A DNA stretch of 26,822 nt, taken from the IMG/VR virus record IMGVR_UViG_3300045999_004732, positions 1 to 26,822 of that record; one strand, given 5' to 3'. Below, piece after piece: positions 1 to 6,423 of the stretch. Made by a program: the position numbers and the translations under genes. Source of the stretch: a virus. The notes beneath the pieces are model-generated. The model made no database searches. It worked only from the letters and a program-made list of their open reading frames with translations, and was not told where the DNA came from. Position 1 is the stretch's first letter. Every line of letters starts with the position of its first letter.

Positions 1-20
1 AGGTTAATAAAACTTGAATA

Positions 21-425
21 ATGAAAGCAGTTATCTACAACATTTTTAAACTTGGTTACGATGGCATTGCCTATTCCATTTGCTGCGGAGTGCTATTCTC
101 GTTTTTCCTTCCCATAAAACATTTTTTAATTTTTACAATCTTTGTCGTTTTTGCAGACACAGTCACGGGAATCCTTGCGGCAAAGAAAAGGAATGAGCCT
201 ATAACGAGCAAAGGATTGTACAGGACATCGCAAAAGGTGGTAACTTATTTCTGCGGTATAATGATTTTTCACGGGGCAAGTATAACCTTCCAACTGCCAT
301 CGCAGATAACGTATTCTGTAAGCTTCATTATTGCAGCTACGGAATTGTTTAGTATTTCGGAAAATATAAAATCCATAACTGGAACAAATATTGGTACAAT
401 TATTCTTAGATTTTTCAGACGTTAA
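21..425 (+). CDS. Phage holin family protein
   Basis: This 134-residue protein is most likely a holin of the phage_holin_4 type, which permeabilises the inner membrane so that the endolysin can reach the cell wall. Hydrophobic segments lie at about residues 13-30, 34-52, 74-90 and 95-112. The short polar stretch DTVTGILAAKKR (about 46-57), followed by a GLYRTSQK motif, is characteristic of the family. An amidase lies two genes downstream on the same strand, as expected for a lysis cassette. The ATG at 21 is the first in the frame; the gene begins very near the window edge, so its promoter is not visible. Family assignment is from recognised motifs. Confidence 0.82.
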   Translation: MKAVIYNIFKLGYDGIAYSICCGVLFSFFLPIKHFLIFTIFVVFADTVTGILAAKKRNEPITSKGLYRTSQKVVTYFCGIMIFHGASITFQLPSQITYSVSFIIAATELFSISENIKSITGTNIGTIILRFFRR

Positions 426-436
426 AAACAAATAAT

Positions 437-730
437 ATGCAAACTAATTTAAAAGATGCCCTTAAAAATGCAGATGGAATAAAGTCACCAATGGGCGATG
501 TGGCTTGTTACTCAATGAACTTTGCGGAGTTAGCCTCGGAGATAAATGTTCATCTTGAAGGCAACAAGGTAAAATTCACATGGCGTGAATATATCCAGTT
601 GGCTCAAATCATTTGGGACAAGATTAAGGAGACAAGCCGCGAATGTGCTGGGAAGGAGATTTCGGTGAGTTTACCACCCAAATTTTCTATTATTTCAGCT
701 GCTTTTTCGCTCATCGGATTTAAATTATAG
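437..730 (+). CDS. Hypothetical protein between holin and amidase
   Basis: I do not recognise this 97-residue protein. It is mostly polar and predicted helical, with a hydrophobic C-terminal tail (about residues 84-97, rich in F, I, S and A) that could insert in or lie on a membrane. It starts 11 bases after the holin-like gene and is followed by a stem-loop and the amidase gene, so it is probably co-transcribed with the lysis cassette. A role as a small lysis accessory protein is conceivable from position and hydrophobic tail alone, but no motif supports it. Confidence 0.6.
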   Translation: MQTNLKDALKNADGIKSPMGDVACYSMNFAELASEINVHLEGNKVKFTWREYIQLAQIIWDKIKETSRECAGKEISVSLPPKFSIISAAFSLIGFKL

Positions 731-760
731 GCGCAGAGAATCGCTACCTTATGCGGCTTC

Positions 761-788
761 AGGGAGGTATATTGATTTATGCCTCCCT
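761..788 (+). terminator. Stem-loop upstream of the amidase gene
   Basis: A seven-base-pair GC-rich stem (AGGGAGG at 761-767 with CCTCCCT at 782-788) encloses a 14-base loop and is followed by TTTAAAA. It ends 15 bases before the amidase ATG. The T-tract is poor, so it could be a weak terminator or a structure affecting amidase expression rather than a strong stop. Confidence 0.4.
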
Positions 789-803
789 TTAAAATTGTAA
801 ATT

Positions 804-1463
804 ATGAAAGCAAATAAATTTTGTGTATTTCTTGACGCGGGTCATGGTGGAGTTGATGCAAAGAAAAAGTTACCTTTTAATTACACAACCTACCCGTCTA
901 AGTGCTTCCAGCACAACAACTCAATGTTCCACGGCTACGGCTGGTTCTTTGAAGGCGTTTTCAATAGGGAAGTGGCGGCAAAGATTGAGCAGTATTTAAA
1001 GGACTGGGGAATGTCTGTCATTAATGTTTATGACCCTGTTATCGATGTTAGCCTAACAAAGCGCGTAGCAAAGGCAAACATCAACGCCCAGAATTATGAA
1101 GCTTCGTTGTACCTTAGCATCCACGGCAACGCGGCAACACCAACGGCAAGGGGTTTCGAGGTGTTTACGTCAATAGGACAAACAAAGGCTGATATTTACG
1201 CCACCTTCCTATTCAATGAGGTAAAAGAGGCTTTCCCAAAATGGGTTTATAGAATGGATACGATTGATAATGACCCAGACAAGGAGGCTAATTTCTTTGT
1301 ACTGAGCCAAACAAATATGCCAGCCGTTCTGTCTGAAAACGGGTTCTTTACCAATTACAAGGATGCGTTAATGATGTTTGACCCATCCTTCCAGAATACG
1401 TTGGCACTTTGTCATGCACGGGCGGTGGTTGATTATGCGAAGACGCAAGGGGTTACGTTTTAA
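804..1463 (+). CDS. N-acetylmuramoyl-L-alanine amidase (Amidase_3), endolysin
   Basis: The protein cleaves the amide bond between N-acetylmuramic acid and L-alanine of peptidoglycan and is the likely phage endolysin. The zinc amidase_3 fold is recognisable by the DAGHGG motif (His14), a glutamate near residue 50 followed by NREVA, the SIHGNA motif (His107) and a late SENGFFTN motif with Glu178 in the catalytic position. At 219 residues it is essentially a bare catalytic domain with no obvious wall-binding domain or signal peptide, so export would depend on the holin-like protein encoded upstream. Its stop is followed by a strong hairpin, and the next genes run in the opposite direction. Confidence 0.93.
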   Translation: MKANKFCVFLDAGHGGVDAKKKLPFNYTTYPSKCFQHNNSMFHGYGWFFEGVFNREVAAKIEQYLKDWGMSVINVYDPVIDVSLTKRVAKANINAQNYEASLYLSIHGNAATPTARGFEVFTSIGQTKADIYATFLFNEVKEAFPKWVYRMDTIDNDPDKEANFFVLSQTNMPAVLSENGFFTNYKDALMMFDPSFQNTLALCHARAVVDYAKTQGVTF

Positions 1464-1471
1464 AATGGAAA

Positions 1472-1493
1472 GGGGCGACGCAAATGTCACCCC
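1472..1493. terminator. Probable bidirectional terminator between convergent units
   Basis: GGGGCGAC (1472-1479) pairs with GTCACCCC (1486-1493) around a six-base loop, with one C/A mismatch. On the plus strand ATTTT follows, and on the minus strand a pyrimidine- and T-rich tract follows. It sits between the amidase gene ending at 1463 (+) and the gene ending at 1546 (-), so it could stop transcription arriving from both sides. Confidence 0.6.
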
Positions 1494-1545
1494 CGATTTT
1501 CACCACTCCTAAACTAATTAACATAAAACAAACGTAATCAATTTC

Positions 1546-1833
1546 TTAGTTTATAATTTGATTTATAATTTTCAAAGATAAATTTGTGACCGTGTCACCG
1601 TCTGAGGATTTGTATAAACGATATGCAATCGTTAACATTCTACCTTTATCCATTGCCATCATTGGCGGGTCTAAGTTTGGGAGCAAAGGCTCAAGATAAA
1701 ACTTTAATAATGCTATTTTACTATTTACACCGTCTGAAAATCTAATCGGTTTCGGGTAAGTTTTAGCAATCATTTCAATTTCTTTCCATGTGCTGATTTC
1801 AATGCCGTCGATTAATTCATTATTTCTTTTCAT
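1546..1833 (-). CDS. Hypothetical protein, last gene of the leftward unit
   Basis: I do not recognise this roughly 95-residue protein. The frame is open from an ATG at 1863, but I prefer the ATG at 1833 (MKRNNELIDG), because it overlaps the end of the RuvC-like gene by only 14 bases and the extra ten residues add little. The sequence is mixed helical with central hydrophobic and proline-rich stretches. It is the most distal gene of the leftward unit and is followed by the convergent hairpin. A role in recombination with the upstream resolvase is possible from position only. Confidence 0.55.
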   Translation of the reverse strand: MKRNNELIDGIEISTWKEIEMIAKTYPKPIRFSDGVNSKIALLKFYLEPLLPNLDPPMMAMDKGRMLTIAYRLYKSSDGDTVTNLSLKIINQIIN

Positions 1834-2305
1834 GTTTTTGGTAATTTTTAGCTTGTAAAGCAAGGGTGAAGCAATCTATTTCATCCTGACTTATTTTGGC
1901 GGTTTTAAAATTTGGTTCAAATTTGTAACCTTCGCTTTGGAAGATTTTTAAAAATATTTCCTTTCCCCATTTCTTCCCTTTTTGCTCTGGGCTTATGTTG
2001 TAACCCTCGTATCCATTTTCCTTTATCCATTCATACGCTATACGACTTGCGCCTTGATTCATGCCTACATTACGAGACATCTTGGAAAGAATAGCGCGGT
2101 TAATAGAATTGTGAAAGGTTAAGTTTTGAAGGCTGGAATCTTCCACCAGTACAACAGGGTTTTCGTATTGCGTCCACTTTGGAACATCAAGGATAAAATC
2201 CACGAACCTTTTGTATTTCGTGAATTTTACCTCTTTGCCTTGAATGACGCAAGCCGCCATTCCGTTTATTCTAATCGCTGGGTCAACCCCGATGTATGTC
2301 CTCAA
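1820..2305 (-). CDS. RuvC-like Holliday junction resolvase / RNase H-fold nuclease
   Basis: This 161-residue protein has the acidic quartet expected of RuvC-type nucleases: Asp8 in YIGVDPA at the start of the first strand, Glu55 in VVLVEDSS, and Asp141 and Asp144 in SQDEIDCFTLAL near the end. RuvC-family enzymes cut branched DNA symmetrically; in phages they typically resolve recombination or replication intermediates before packaging. The length is close to that of cellular RuvC. The start overlaps the stop of the upstream membrane-protein gene by four bases (ATGA), which suggests coupled translation and supports the start at 2305. The exact subfamily is not assigned. Confidence 0.82.
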   Translation of the reverse strand: MRTYIGVDPAIRINGMAACVIQGKEVKFTKYKRFVDFILDVPKWTQYENPVVLVEDSSLQNLTFHNSINRAILSKMSRNVGMNQGASRIAYEWIKENGYEGYNISPEQKGKKWGKEIFLKIFQSEGYKFEPNFKTAKISQDEIDCFTLALQAKNYQKHEKK

Positions 2306-2838
2306 AGTGTTATCGTTTGGAACGAAGTTACATAACCCTTACTTTCTTTTGGTGTATCTTCCGTGACTTTTTTTACAACGACCCTTCTTTTGCGTCTTTT
2401 GATTACTTTTGACTCAACTAAACCATAAGCCTCAACCCCTTTGTTAACAAAGTTTATTTCTAAAAGGTATCCAAAACATACGATTGTTCCAACAAAAAAG
2501 AACATGGTAATAAATTCCGCTCCAGAATACTTTTCCATTAACCCGAAGAAAACTTCGATTAAGGCTATTACCGTTGCGCCTAATGCTATTTTAGGTGGGA
2601 AAGGGCTTCTACCTTTGGTAGGGTTAAGAAAGTCCATGAAAACGACTGCAAAGCGTCCAAGTTGTAAAATGGTTGAAGCGGTGATTGCAACCCAAAAGTT
2701 AATTGGTAAAAATATGGCGGTCAAATAAGCATTGATACCGTAGGTAAGAATGATTGTCAAAAGCATAATTGTAGGAATGTTGTCGCTGATGCTTTCAAAA
2801 GTCCATCGAAATTGAGTGTTGGTGAAATTCTTTTCCAT
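2302..2838 (-). CDS. Hypothetical multi-pass membrane protein
   Basis: This 178-residue protein has about four hydrophobic helices (around residues 23-42, 46-66, 85-103 and 108-128) and then a strongly basic tail with a KRRKRR cluster near residue 146, which is probably cytoplasmic. I do not recognise the family. It is translationally coupled to the RuvC-like gene downstream through an ATGA overlap. The start at 2838 follows an A-rich leader without a Shine-Dalgarno sequence, and a terminator hairpin sits just upstream, so its expression may depend on read-through. Confidence 0.68.
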   Translation of the reverse strand: MEKNFTNTQFRWTFESISDNIPTIMLLTIILTYGINAYLTAIFLPINFWVAITASTILQLGRFAVVFMDFLNPTKGRSPFPPKIALGATVIALIEVFFGLMEKYSGAEFITMFFFVGTIVCFGYLLEINFVNKGVEAYGLVESKVIKRRKRRVVVKKVTEDTPKESKGYVTSFQTITL

Positions 2839-2860
2839 TTGTTTTTTGTTTTTTAGTGGT

Positions 2861-2892
2861 TGAAAAAAGTAGGGCAGCTGGGGGACTGCCCT
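2861..2892 (-). terminator. Intrinsic terminator, leftward
   Basis: On the minus strand AGGGCAG (2892-2886) pairs with CTGCCCT (2877-2871) and is followed by AC and six T (2868-2863). It lies directly after the gene ending at 2901 and only about 25 bases before the ATG at 2838. Confidence 0.75.
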
Positions 2893-2900
2893 GTGAAATA

Positions 2901-3095
2901 TTATAAACTATTACATAATTCAATAAACTCAGATTCTGGTAAACGTTCCATCAATATATCTAAAACAATATCCTGAACCATGTTTGCAGCTGATGTAAAA
3001 TCATTCATTAATTTTTTTAATTCAACTATCAAATCGTTAGTTGGTAAAGCGCTTAATCTTAAAGTTGCGATTGTTGTAAATTCTGAAGTTGTCAT
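2901..3095 (-). CDS. Hypothetical small protein
   Basis: This 64-residue acidic, helical protein begins MTTSEFTTIATLRL; I do not recognise it. The frame is open to an ATG at 3206, but the first 37 residues of that version would be translated from the AT-rich promoter region, so I choose the ATG at 3095, which follows an A-rich leader of the kind seen before neighbouring genes. It is immediately downstream of one copy of the repeated promoter-like element and is followed by an intrinsic terminator, so it may be a short transcription unit with its own promoter. Confidence 0.6.
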   Translation of the reverse strand: MTTSEFTTIATLRLSALPTNDLIVELKKLMNDFTSAANMVQDIVLDILMERLPESEFIELCNSL

Positions 3096-3135
3096 TTTGT
3101 TGTTTTTTAAGTGGTAAAATATCGTTTTGTTTGTT

Positions 3136-3184
3136 TCGATATGTAAATATAAAAACAAATTATGAAACAAAAAAATATTTACAA
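3136..3184 (-). promoter_or_regulatory. Phage promoter-like element, copy 1
   Basis: On the minus strand TTGTAAAT begins at 3184, and TATATTTACATATCG begins exactly 33 bases later at 3151. The second part fits the Bacteroidota -7 box TAnnTTTG except at its last base, and a TTTG sits 16 bases upstream of it. The same two-part arrangement occurs before 4770, 9820 and 11954. Confidence 0.65.
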
Positions 3185-3202
3185 AAATAAATAAAAAATA
3201 AT

Positions 3203-4048
3203 TCAAAAAACATTGTATTCTTTCTTCAAAGGGAAGTTATCCCGTTTTATCTGCCAGTACTCAGCCATCAATGAGGCACGGAATTTGTAATCCCTGTCGG
3301 TATGGTAGCCCGATTTGTAAACGCATTTACAAATAGATTCGTACAACTTTATCCCTTTGATTTTGTAATTTGCCTTTTTACAGGCGGCGTATCTTCCAGA
3401 GTTAAGAACACCAGCCCAAAGGTTCATACCTTCTTCCGTTGTTTCCGCGCTCATAAATTTAGCCTTAATAAACTTGTTTCTTCCTCTGATAACTTCGCGT
3501 GTTTTGTAGGTCACAGTGCCATGACCTTTAAGAGCCTTAACTCCTCCAGCGTTCGCGTGTAATCTCCAAAGTTCTGTTTCGATTCCTTGACTGGTTGCCT
3601 CAATGATAAAAAAAGAATAAATCATTGATACAGGGAAATCTGTTAAAACATGTACATTCATTAACATACTTTCATAGCAATAAGCAAGGTATATACGACG
3701 AAGCTTAGACCTATCAACTCCTTTTAAATTCCTGAAACCTCTACCTTCCAATGTTTGCCTAAGTTGTTCGCCTGATAGCTTGCGCACCTCCCAGCCATAC
3801 GAGCGTGAACCGTAGGCGCTTTCATCAACTTCTTTTTTTTCCTCTTTACCCTGAATAGTAAGTGACGTAATTTTGTGAACGTAAACCGTGTCCCTTTGAA
3901 TTAAAGGAACAAAGGAAGTATAATTGTATTGGGTATTTATTGGGGAATAAATCAACCCAATAACAAAAGCAACACCTAAGCCAGTAGCTACCTGATAAGG
4001 CAGCCTTTTATTTTGTGGGACGTATGTCTCAATTATTGGCTCTTTCAT
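3203..4048 (-). CDS. Membrane-anchored glucosaminidase-like (GH73-type) muralytic protein
   Basis: This 281-residue protein has one N-terminal membrane segment (about residues 19-36, preceded by a basic stretch) and a C-terminal half resembling peptidoglycan glucosaminidases. Supporting signals are a helical SMIYSFFIIEATSQG segment, a putative catalytic Glu in FIIEAT near residue 149, a region with FIKAKFMSAETTEEGMNLW typical of the family's f.kY.s.eeg region, and a late GYHTDRDY motif matching the usual YATDPxY. It is probably anchored with the enzyme domain in the periplasm. It lies in the early strand, away from the amidase. Start at 4048 overlaps the upstream stop (TAATG). Family call is by motif pattern and is moderate. 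Confidence 0.65.
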   Translation of the reverse strand: MKEPIIETYVPQNKRLPYQVATGLGVAFVIGLIYSPINTQYNYTSFVPLIQRDTVYVHKITSLTIQGKEEKKEVDESAYGSRSYGWEVRKLSGEQLRQTLEGRGFRNLKGVDRSKLRRIYLAYCYESMLMNVHVLTDFPVSMIYSFFIIEATSQGIETELWRLHANAGGVKALKGHGTVTYKTREVIRGRNKFIKAKFMSAETTEEGMNLWAGVLNSGRYAACKKANYKIKGIKLYESICKCVYKSGYHTDRDYKFRASLMAEYWQIKRDNFPLKKEYNVF

Positions 4049-4314
4049 TATTCAACTATTTTTAGTTCTGCATAAAAATGACCTCCATCATACTCGATAG
4101 TTTCGTCGCTTGCATCTGCAATCACATTGCCGTCGCAATCCTTAACAAGCCCTCCCCATAGGAAGAAATCATCTGGGAAATAATCTTCGTTACGCATTTT
4201 GGCATAAACCTTTTCAACAGCGTGTCTTTTGCTATAAGCGGCTACTTCTTCGCATAAATCTTGATACCTTTTGGCATTGCCAAAATACATCACGGTGTAA
4301 ATGTTCTTTTCCAT
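4048..4314 (-). CDS. Hypothetical protein
   Basis: I do not recognise this 88-residue acidic protein. It has aromatic-rich segments and a central FFLWGGLVKDCDGN stretch, compatible with a small alpha/beta fold. It is placed between the RadC-like gene and the glucosaminidase-like gene, and its stop overlaps the next start (TAATG). Its ATG follows the leader AAAAAACAAACCAGA, almost identical to the leader of the RadC-like gene. Confidence 0.62.
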   Translation of the reverse strand: MEKNIYTVMYFGNAKRYQDLCEEVAAYSKRHAVEKVYAKMRNEDYFPDDFFLWGGLVKDCDGNVIADASDETIEYDGGHFYAELKIVE

Positions 4315-4338
4315 TCTGGTTTGTTTTTTAGTTGTTAA

Positions 4339-4770
4339 TTATAAAATACAGTTGTCTGCAAAAGAAAAATAAGATTCTTTTGTTAAAATAATATGGTCAA
4401 TAACTTGTATGTTAAAAAATAAAGCTGCATTCTTTATTTCTTTTGTTAGCTTAATATCAGCATCTGAAGGTTTTAAATTTCCTGATGGGTGATTATGGCA
4501 TAATAAAATTTTAGTTGCTAATGTCTTTAAAGCGGTTGACATTATTATTCTTATATCTGCCATTGCTGCTGATATTGTGCCGATTCCTATAATTTGATGG
4601 CACAAAATATTGTTAGCGGTATCAATATATACAGCGGCAAAAACCTCCTGATATTCCATCCTATTTTCAAATTCTGGAATACTTTTACAGTAATCAGCAG
4701 CAGTTTGACTATTTGATACTTTGCCAATTATTTTTTTTGAATACTGGACTTTTACTTCATTAACTTTCAT
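4339..4770 (-). CDS. radC: RadC-like JAB/MPN domain protein
   Basis: This 143-residue protein is the RadC-type JAB domain alone, without the usual N-terminal helix-hairpin-helix region. The metal-binding motif is intact: HNHPSG at residues 92-97 followed by PSDAD with Asp105, and a Glu near residue 42 at the expected upstream position. Such stand-alone RadC proteins are frequent on Bacteroidota mobile elements and phages. The JAMM fold is that of metalloproteases/isopeptidases, but the real role of bacterial RadC is unsettled. It is first gene after one copy of the promoter-like element, and appears more AT-rich than its neighbours. Confidence 0.88.
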   Translation of the reverse strand: MKVNEVKVQYSKKIIGKVSNSQTAADYCKSIPEFENRMEYQEVFAAVYIDTANNILCHQIIGIGTISAAMADIRIIMSTALKTLATKILLCHNHPSGNLKPSDADIKLTKEIKNAALFFNIQVIDHIILTKESYFSFADNCIL

Positions 4771-4789
4771 GCTGGTTTGTTTTTTATTT

Positions 4790-4838
4790 TCAATACGTAA
4801 ATTTATATATAAATATTTACAAATAATAATATTTACAA
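4790..4838 (-). promoter_or_regulatory. Phage promoter-like element, copy 2
   Basis: On the minus strand TTGTAAAT begins at 4838, and TAAATTTACGTATTGAAAA begins 33 bases later at 4805. An additional TTGTAAAT lies between them (4822-4815). It sits after the terminator at 4849-4879 and 28 bases before the RadC-like ATG. Confidence 0.65.
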
Positions 4839-4848
4839 AAATAAATGT

Positions 4849-4879
4849 AAAAAAAATCCCGTACCAATTAGATACGGGA
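4849..4879 (-). terminator. Intrinsic terminator, leftward
   Basis: On the minus strand TCCCGTA (4879-4873) pairs with TACGGGA (4863-4857) and is followed by eight T (4856-4849). It ends the long small-gene unit whose last gene stops at 4916. Confidence 0.85.
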
Positions 4880-4915
4880 CAAAAACAACACTTTTAACAA
4901 CTTACTACTTCACAT

Positions 4916-5062
4916 TTATTTCCTGTATTCGCCAAACTTTGCAATGCTTATCTCAAAGTTTTGCACATCTATTTTTAATTCCTTAAATTGTTCCAGCGCC
5001 TTTTCAGCATTTTCAGCCTCAATAATCATTCGCCTGTCATTGTATTTTATTTCAAATTTCAT
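4916..5062 (-). CDS. Hypothetical 48-residue protein
   Basis: A 48-residue frame starts MKFEIKYNDRRMIIEAENAE and continues with an EKALEQFKEL helix and a beta-rich end. The pattern of two short strands, a helix with AENAEKAL and a final strand is common in tiny phage proteins, but I assign no function. The ATG overlaps the preceding stop by one base (TAATG), and the gene ends just before a strong terminator, which supports it as a real distal gene. Confidence 0.6.
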   Translation of the reverse strand: MKFEIKYNDRRMIIEAENAEKALEQFKELKIDVQNFEISIAKFGEYRK

Positions 5063-5190
5063 TAGTACCATTTTTTTAGCGTGTCAACAATAAAGTAAAT
5101 GGCATAGGATAAAGTCACAATGCCTCCAGCAGCTACAATGATGAGCGCCAAATCCTTAATCAATTTTTGTTTTTCATTTTCTGTTAACAT
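5062..5190 (-). CDS. Tiny single-pass membrane protein
   Basis: A 42-residue frame starts MLTENEKQKLIKDL, followed by one hydrophobic helix (about residues 15-36) and a short charged end. It overlaps the upstream gene by seven bases and the downstream gene by one. Its N-terminal TENEKQKLI resembles the TEKQRDKL start of two tiny membrane proteins further upstream in the unit, suggesting a common origin or design. Function unknown. Confidence 0.58.
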   Translation of the reverse strand: MLTENEKQKLIKDLALIIVAAGGIVTLSYAIYFIVDTLKKWY

Positions 5191-5441
5191 GATTCTTTTT
5201 TTTCTTTTTGTTTTTTGCGATATTCGGCTTGATAAGCCTTTATTTTTTTAATGTTTTTGTAATAATAAGCCTTGAATTTATCGTAATTTTTATTCTTACA
5301 GCTTATTTTATTCTCCTCGTATCTCCTTTTTTTGTTCTCAAGGTTTTTTAACCGCCTTTTTTCCTTTTGATAATCGCTCATGTTTCGATAGTATTTTTTC
5401 ATATACTCCGATTTCCATGCTTTTTTTTCCTCTGGTGTCAT
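5184..5441 (-). CDS. Small basic Tyr/Lys-rich protein, paralogue of the 13468 gene
   Basis: This 85-residue, highly basic protein begins MTPEEKKAWKSEYMKKYYRN and contains a MSDYQKEK motif and repeated YYKN/YQAEYRK segments. It resembles the protein encoded at 13468-13689 (MTPEYQKQY, NMTDYQKKK), so the phage carries two copies on opposite strands. Similar short lysine/tyrosine repeats occur next to HNH domains in some phage proteins, but no nuclease motif is present here. The frame is open to an ATG at 5516; I choose 5441 because that start aligns with the paralogue and lies two bases after the preceding stop. Confidence 0.66.
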   Translation of the reverse strand: MTPEEKKAWKSEYMKKYYRNMSDYQKEKRRLKNLENKKRRYEENKISCKNKNYDKFKAYYYKNIKKIKAYQAEYRKKQKEKKESC

Positions 5442-5443
5442 GG

Positions 5444-5563
5444 CTATTTGTTTACTAAAAAATAAATCAAATCGGCAAATAAACCTAAACCCATAAATAC
5501 TGATACCATAAACCAAACATAAAAATTTAGTTCGTGCAATTTATCTCTTTGCTTTTCAGTCAT
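5444..5563 (-). CDS. Tiny single-pass membrane protein, tandem copy B
   Basis: A 39-residue frame starts MTEKQRDKLHELNFYVW, then has a hydrophobic helix (about 14-36) and ends VNK. The first 26 coding bases are nearly identical to those of the next upstream gene, so the two are a local duplication. Its ATG overlaps the preceding stop (ATGA), and its stop lies two bases before the ATG at 5441. Function unknown; one-helix early phage proteins often act at the membrane. Confidence 0.6.
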   Translation of the reverse strand: MTEKQRDKLHELNFYVWFMVSVFMGLGLFADLIYFLVNK

Positions 5564-5685
5564 ACATAATGTTTTAAATAATGAAAGATACATCTTAGCA
5601 AGAAATTAATTACATTAACCAATATTGTTATAAATAAAATAGTAAGATTAAACAAATATAATTTATCTCTTTGCTTTTCCGTCAT
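5560..5685 (-). CDS. Tiny single-pass membrane protein, tandem copy A
   Basis: A 41-residue frame starts MTEKQRDKLYLFNLTILF, then has a hydrophobic helix of about 20 residues and a short basic end (RCIFHYLKHY). Only the N-terminal segment is shared with its tandem neighbour, while the membrane helix differs. It begins two bases after the stop of the dCTP deaminase gene and overlaps the following gene by four bases. Function unknown. Confidence 0.58.
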   Translation of the reverse strand: MTEKQRDKLYLFNLTILFITILVNVINFLLRCIFHYLKHYV

Positions 5686-5687
5686 GG

Positions 5688-6221
5688 CTATTTGTTTAAA
5701 TAGTTTTTTGAGGCAACTGGATTACTTCCCTGATTTTTATACTTGGCATCGGCTTTTGATGCATAGTCGGTATAAGGCATTTCAGAAATATCATGGTAGC
5801 AGATTTGGGCTATTTTCATTCCTGGGTAAATTTTGACAGGCTGAATGCAAGCCAGTTCAAGCGTCCAATGTCCTTTAAAATTTACATCCCCAAATCCTGC
5901 CGTTATATGGACAAATAAACCAAGCCTGCCTAATGATGATTTGCCCTGAATAATTGGAACGTGGCGAAGTGTCTCCGTATATTCGACAGTTGAGGCAAGA
6001 TAAAGGATACCTGGCTTTAAAATTAATCCTTCATCGGGAATAATAATATCAACCGTTTGAGGCTTTTTCCTGACATCAAGAACATGGTCGGTATACATTA
6101 ACAAAGTGTTAGATAGAGTTAAGTCAACACTGTTTGTACCAATGTTTTCAAGAGTTAATGGTTCAATAACGATGTTTTTAGCTGCGATTTCGTCGATAAT
6201 TGTTTTGTCTGTTAAAATCAT
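5688..6221 (-). CDS. dcd: dCTP deaminase (Dcd-type)
   Basis: This 177-residue trimeric dUTPase-superfamily enzyme should convert dCTP to dUTP, possibly also hydrolysing dUTP to dUMP. The conserved block GKSSLGRLGL (about 93-102) is followed by HITAGFGD and FKGHWTLEL with the catalytic Glu122, then PVKIYPGMKIAQI and a C-terminal YKNQG. The TAGF spelling resembles the bifunctional archaeal dCTP deaminase/dUTPase more than the E. coli enzyme, but which activity applies cannot be decided by eye. It is encoded near a DUF5664-type hydrolase, so this part of the unit appears devoted to adjusting dNTP pools. Confidence 0.87.
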   Translation of the reverse strand: MILTDKTIIDEIAAKNIVIEPLTLENIGTNSVDLTLSNTLLMYTDHVLDVRKKPQTVDIIIPDEGLILKPGILYLASTVEYTETLRHVPIIQGKSSLGRLGLFVHITAGFGDVNFKGHWTLELACIQPVKIYPGMKIAQICYHDISEMPYTDYASKADAKYKNQGSNPVASKNYLNK

Positions 6222-6222
6222 T

Positions 6223-6423
6223 TTATTGGTTTTTGTAATTTTCGTTGTAATATTGTTCTGAATCTCCTTGATTTTCAGTTGTTGAATATCCTGCTAAATA
6301 AGCATCTATTATCATTTGTTTTTCCATTTTTAAAACTTCTTCTTGAAACTGTTTTGAAACTCGTATTCCAGCATTTACCCGTAATACCTCTATTAAATAT
6401 TGAACTACCGTTGGTTTGCTCAT
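6223..6423 (-). CDS. Hypothetical small phage protein
   Basis: This 66-residue protein has a helical centre with MEKQMIIDAYLAGY followed by a tail containing SEQYYNENYKN. Short proteins with this 'KQ-IIDAY-G... A/SEQYYNETY' pattern are familiar from Bacteroidota phages but have no known function. It overlaps the upstream gene by four bases and ends one base before the dCTP deaminase start. Confidence 0.68.
   Translation of the reverse strand: MSKPTVVQYLIEVLRVNAGIRVSKQFQEEVLKMEKQMIIDAYLAGYSTTENQGDSEQYYNENYKNQ

Noticed and set aside
126-431. Antisense open frame opposite the holin-like gene
   Set aside because: It is a shadow of a well-supported membrane-protein gene, with no leader or conserved motif of its own.
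3120-3190. AT-rich repeats as a CRISPR array or replication origin iterons
   Set aside because: The repeats are not regularly spaced units with spacers, and the same arrangement recurs once before each of four transcription units, which fits promoters better.
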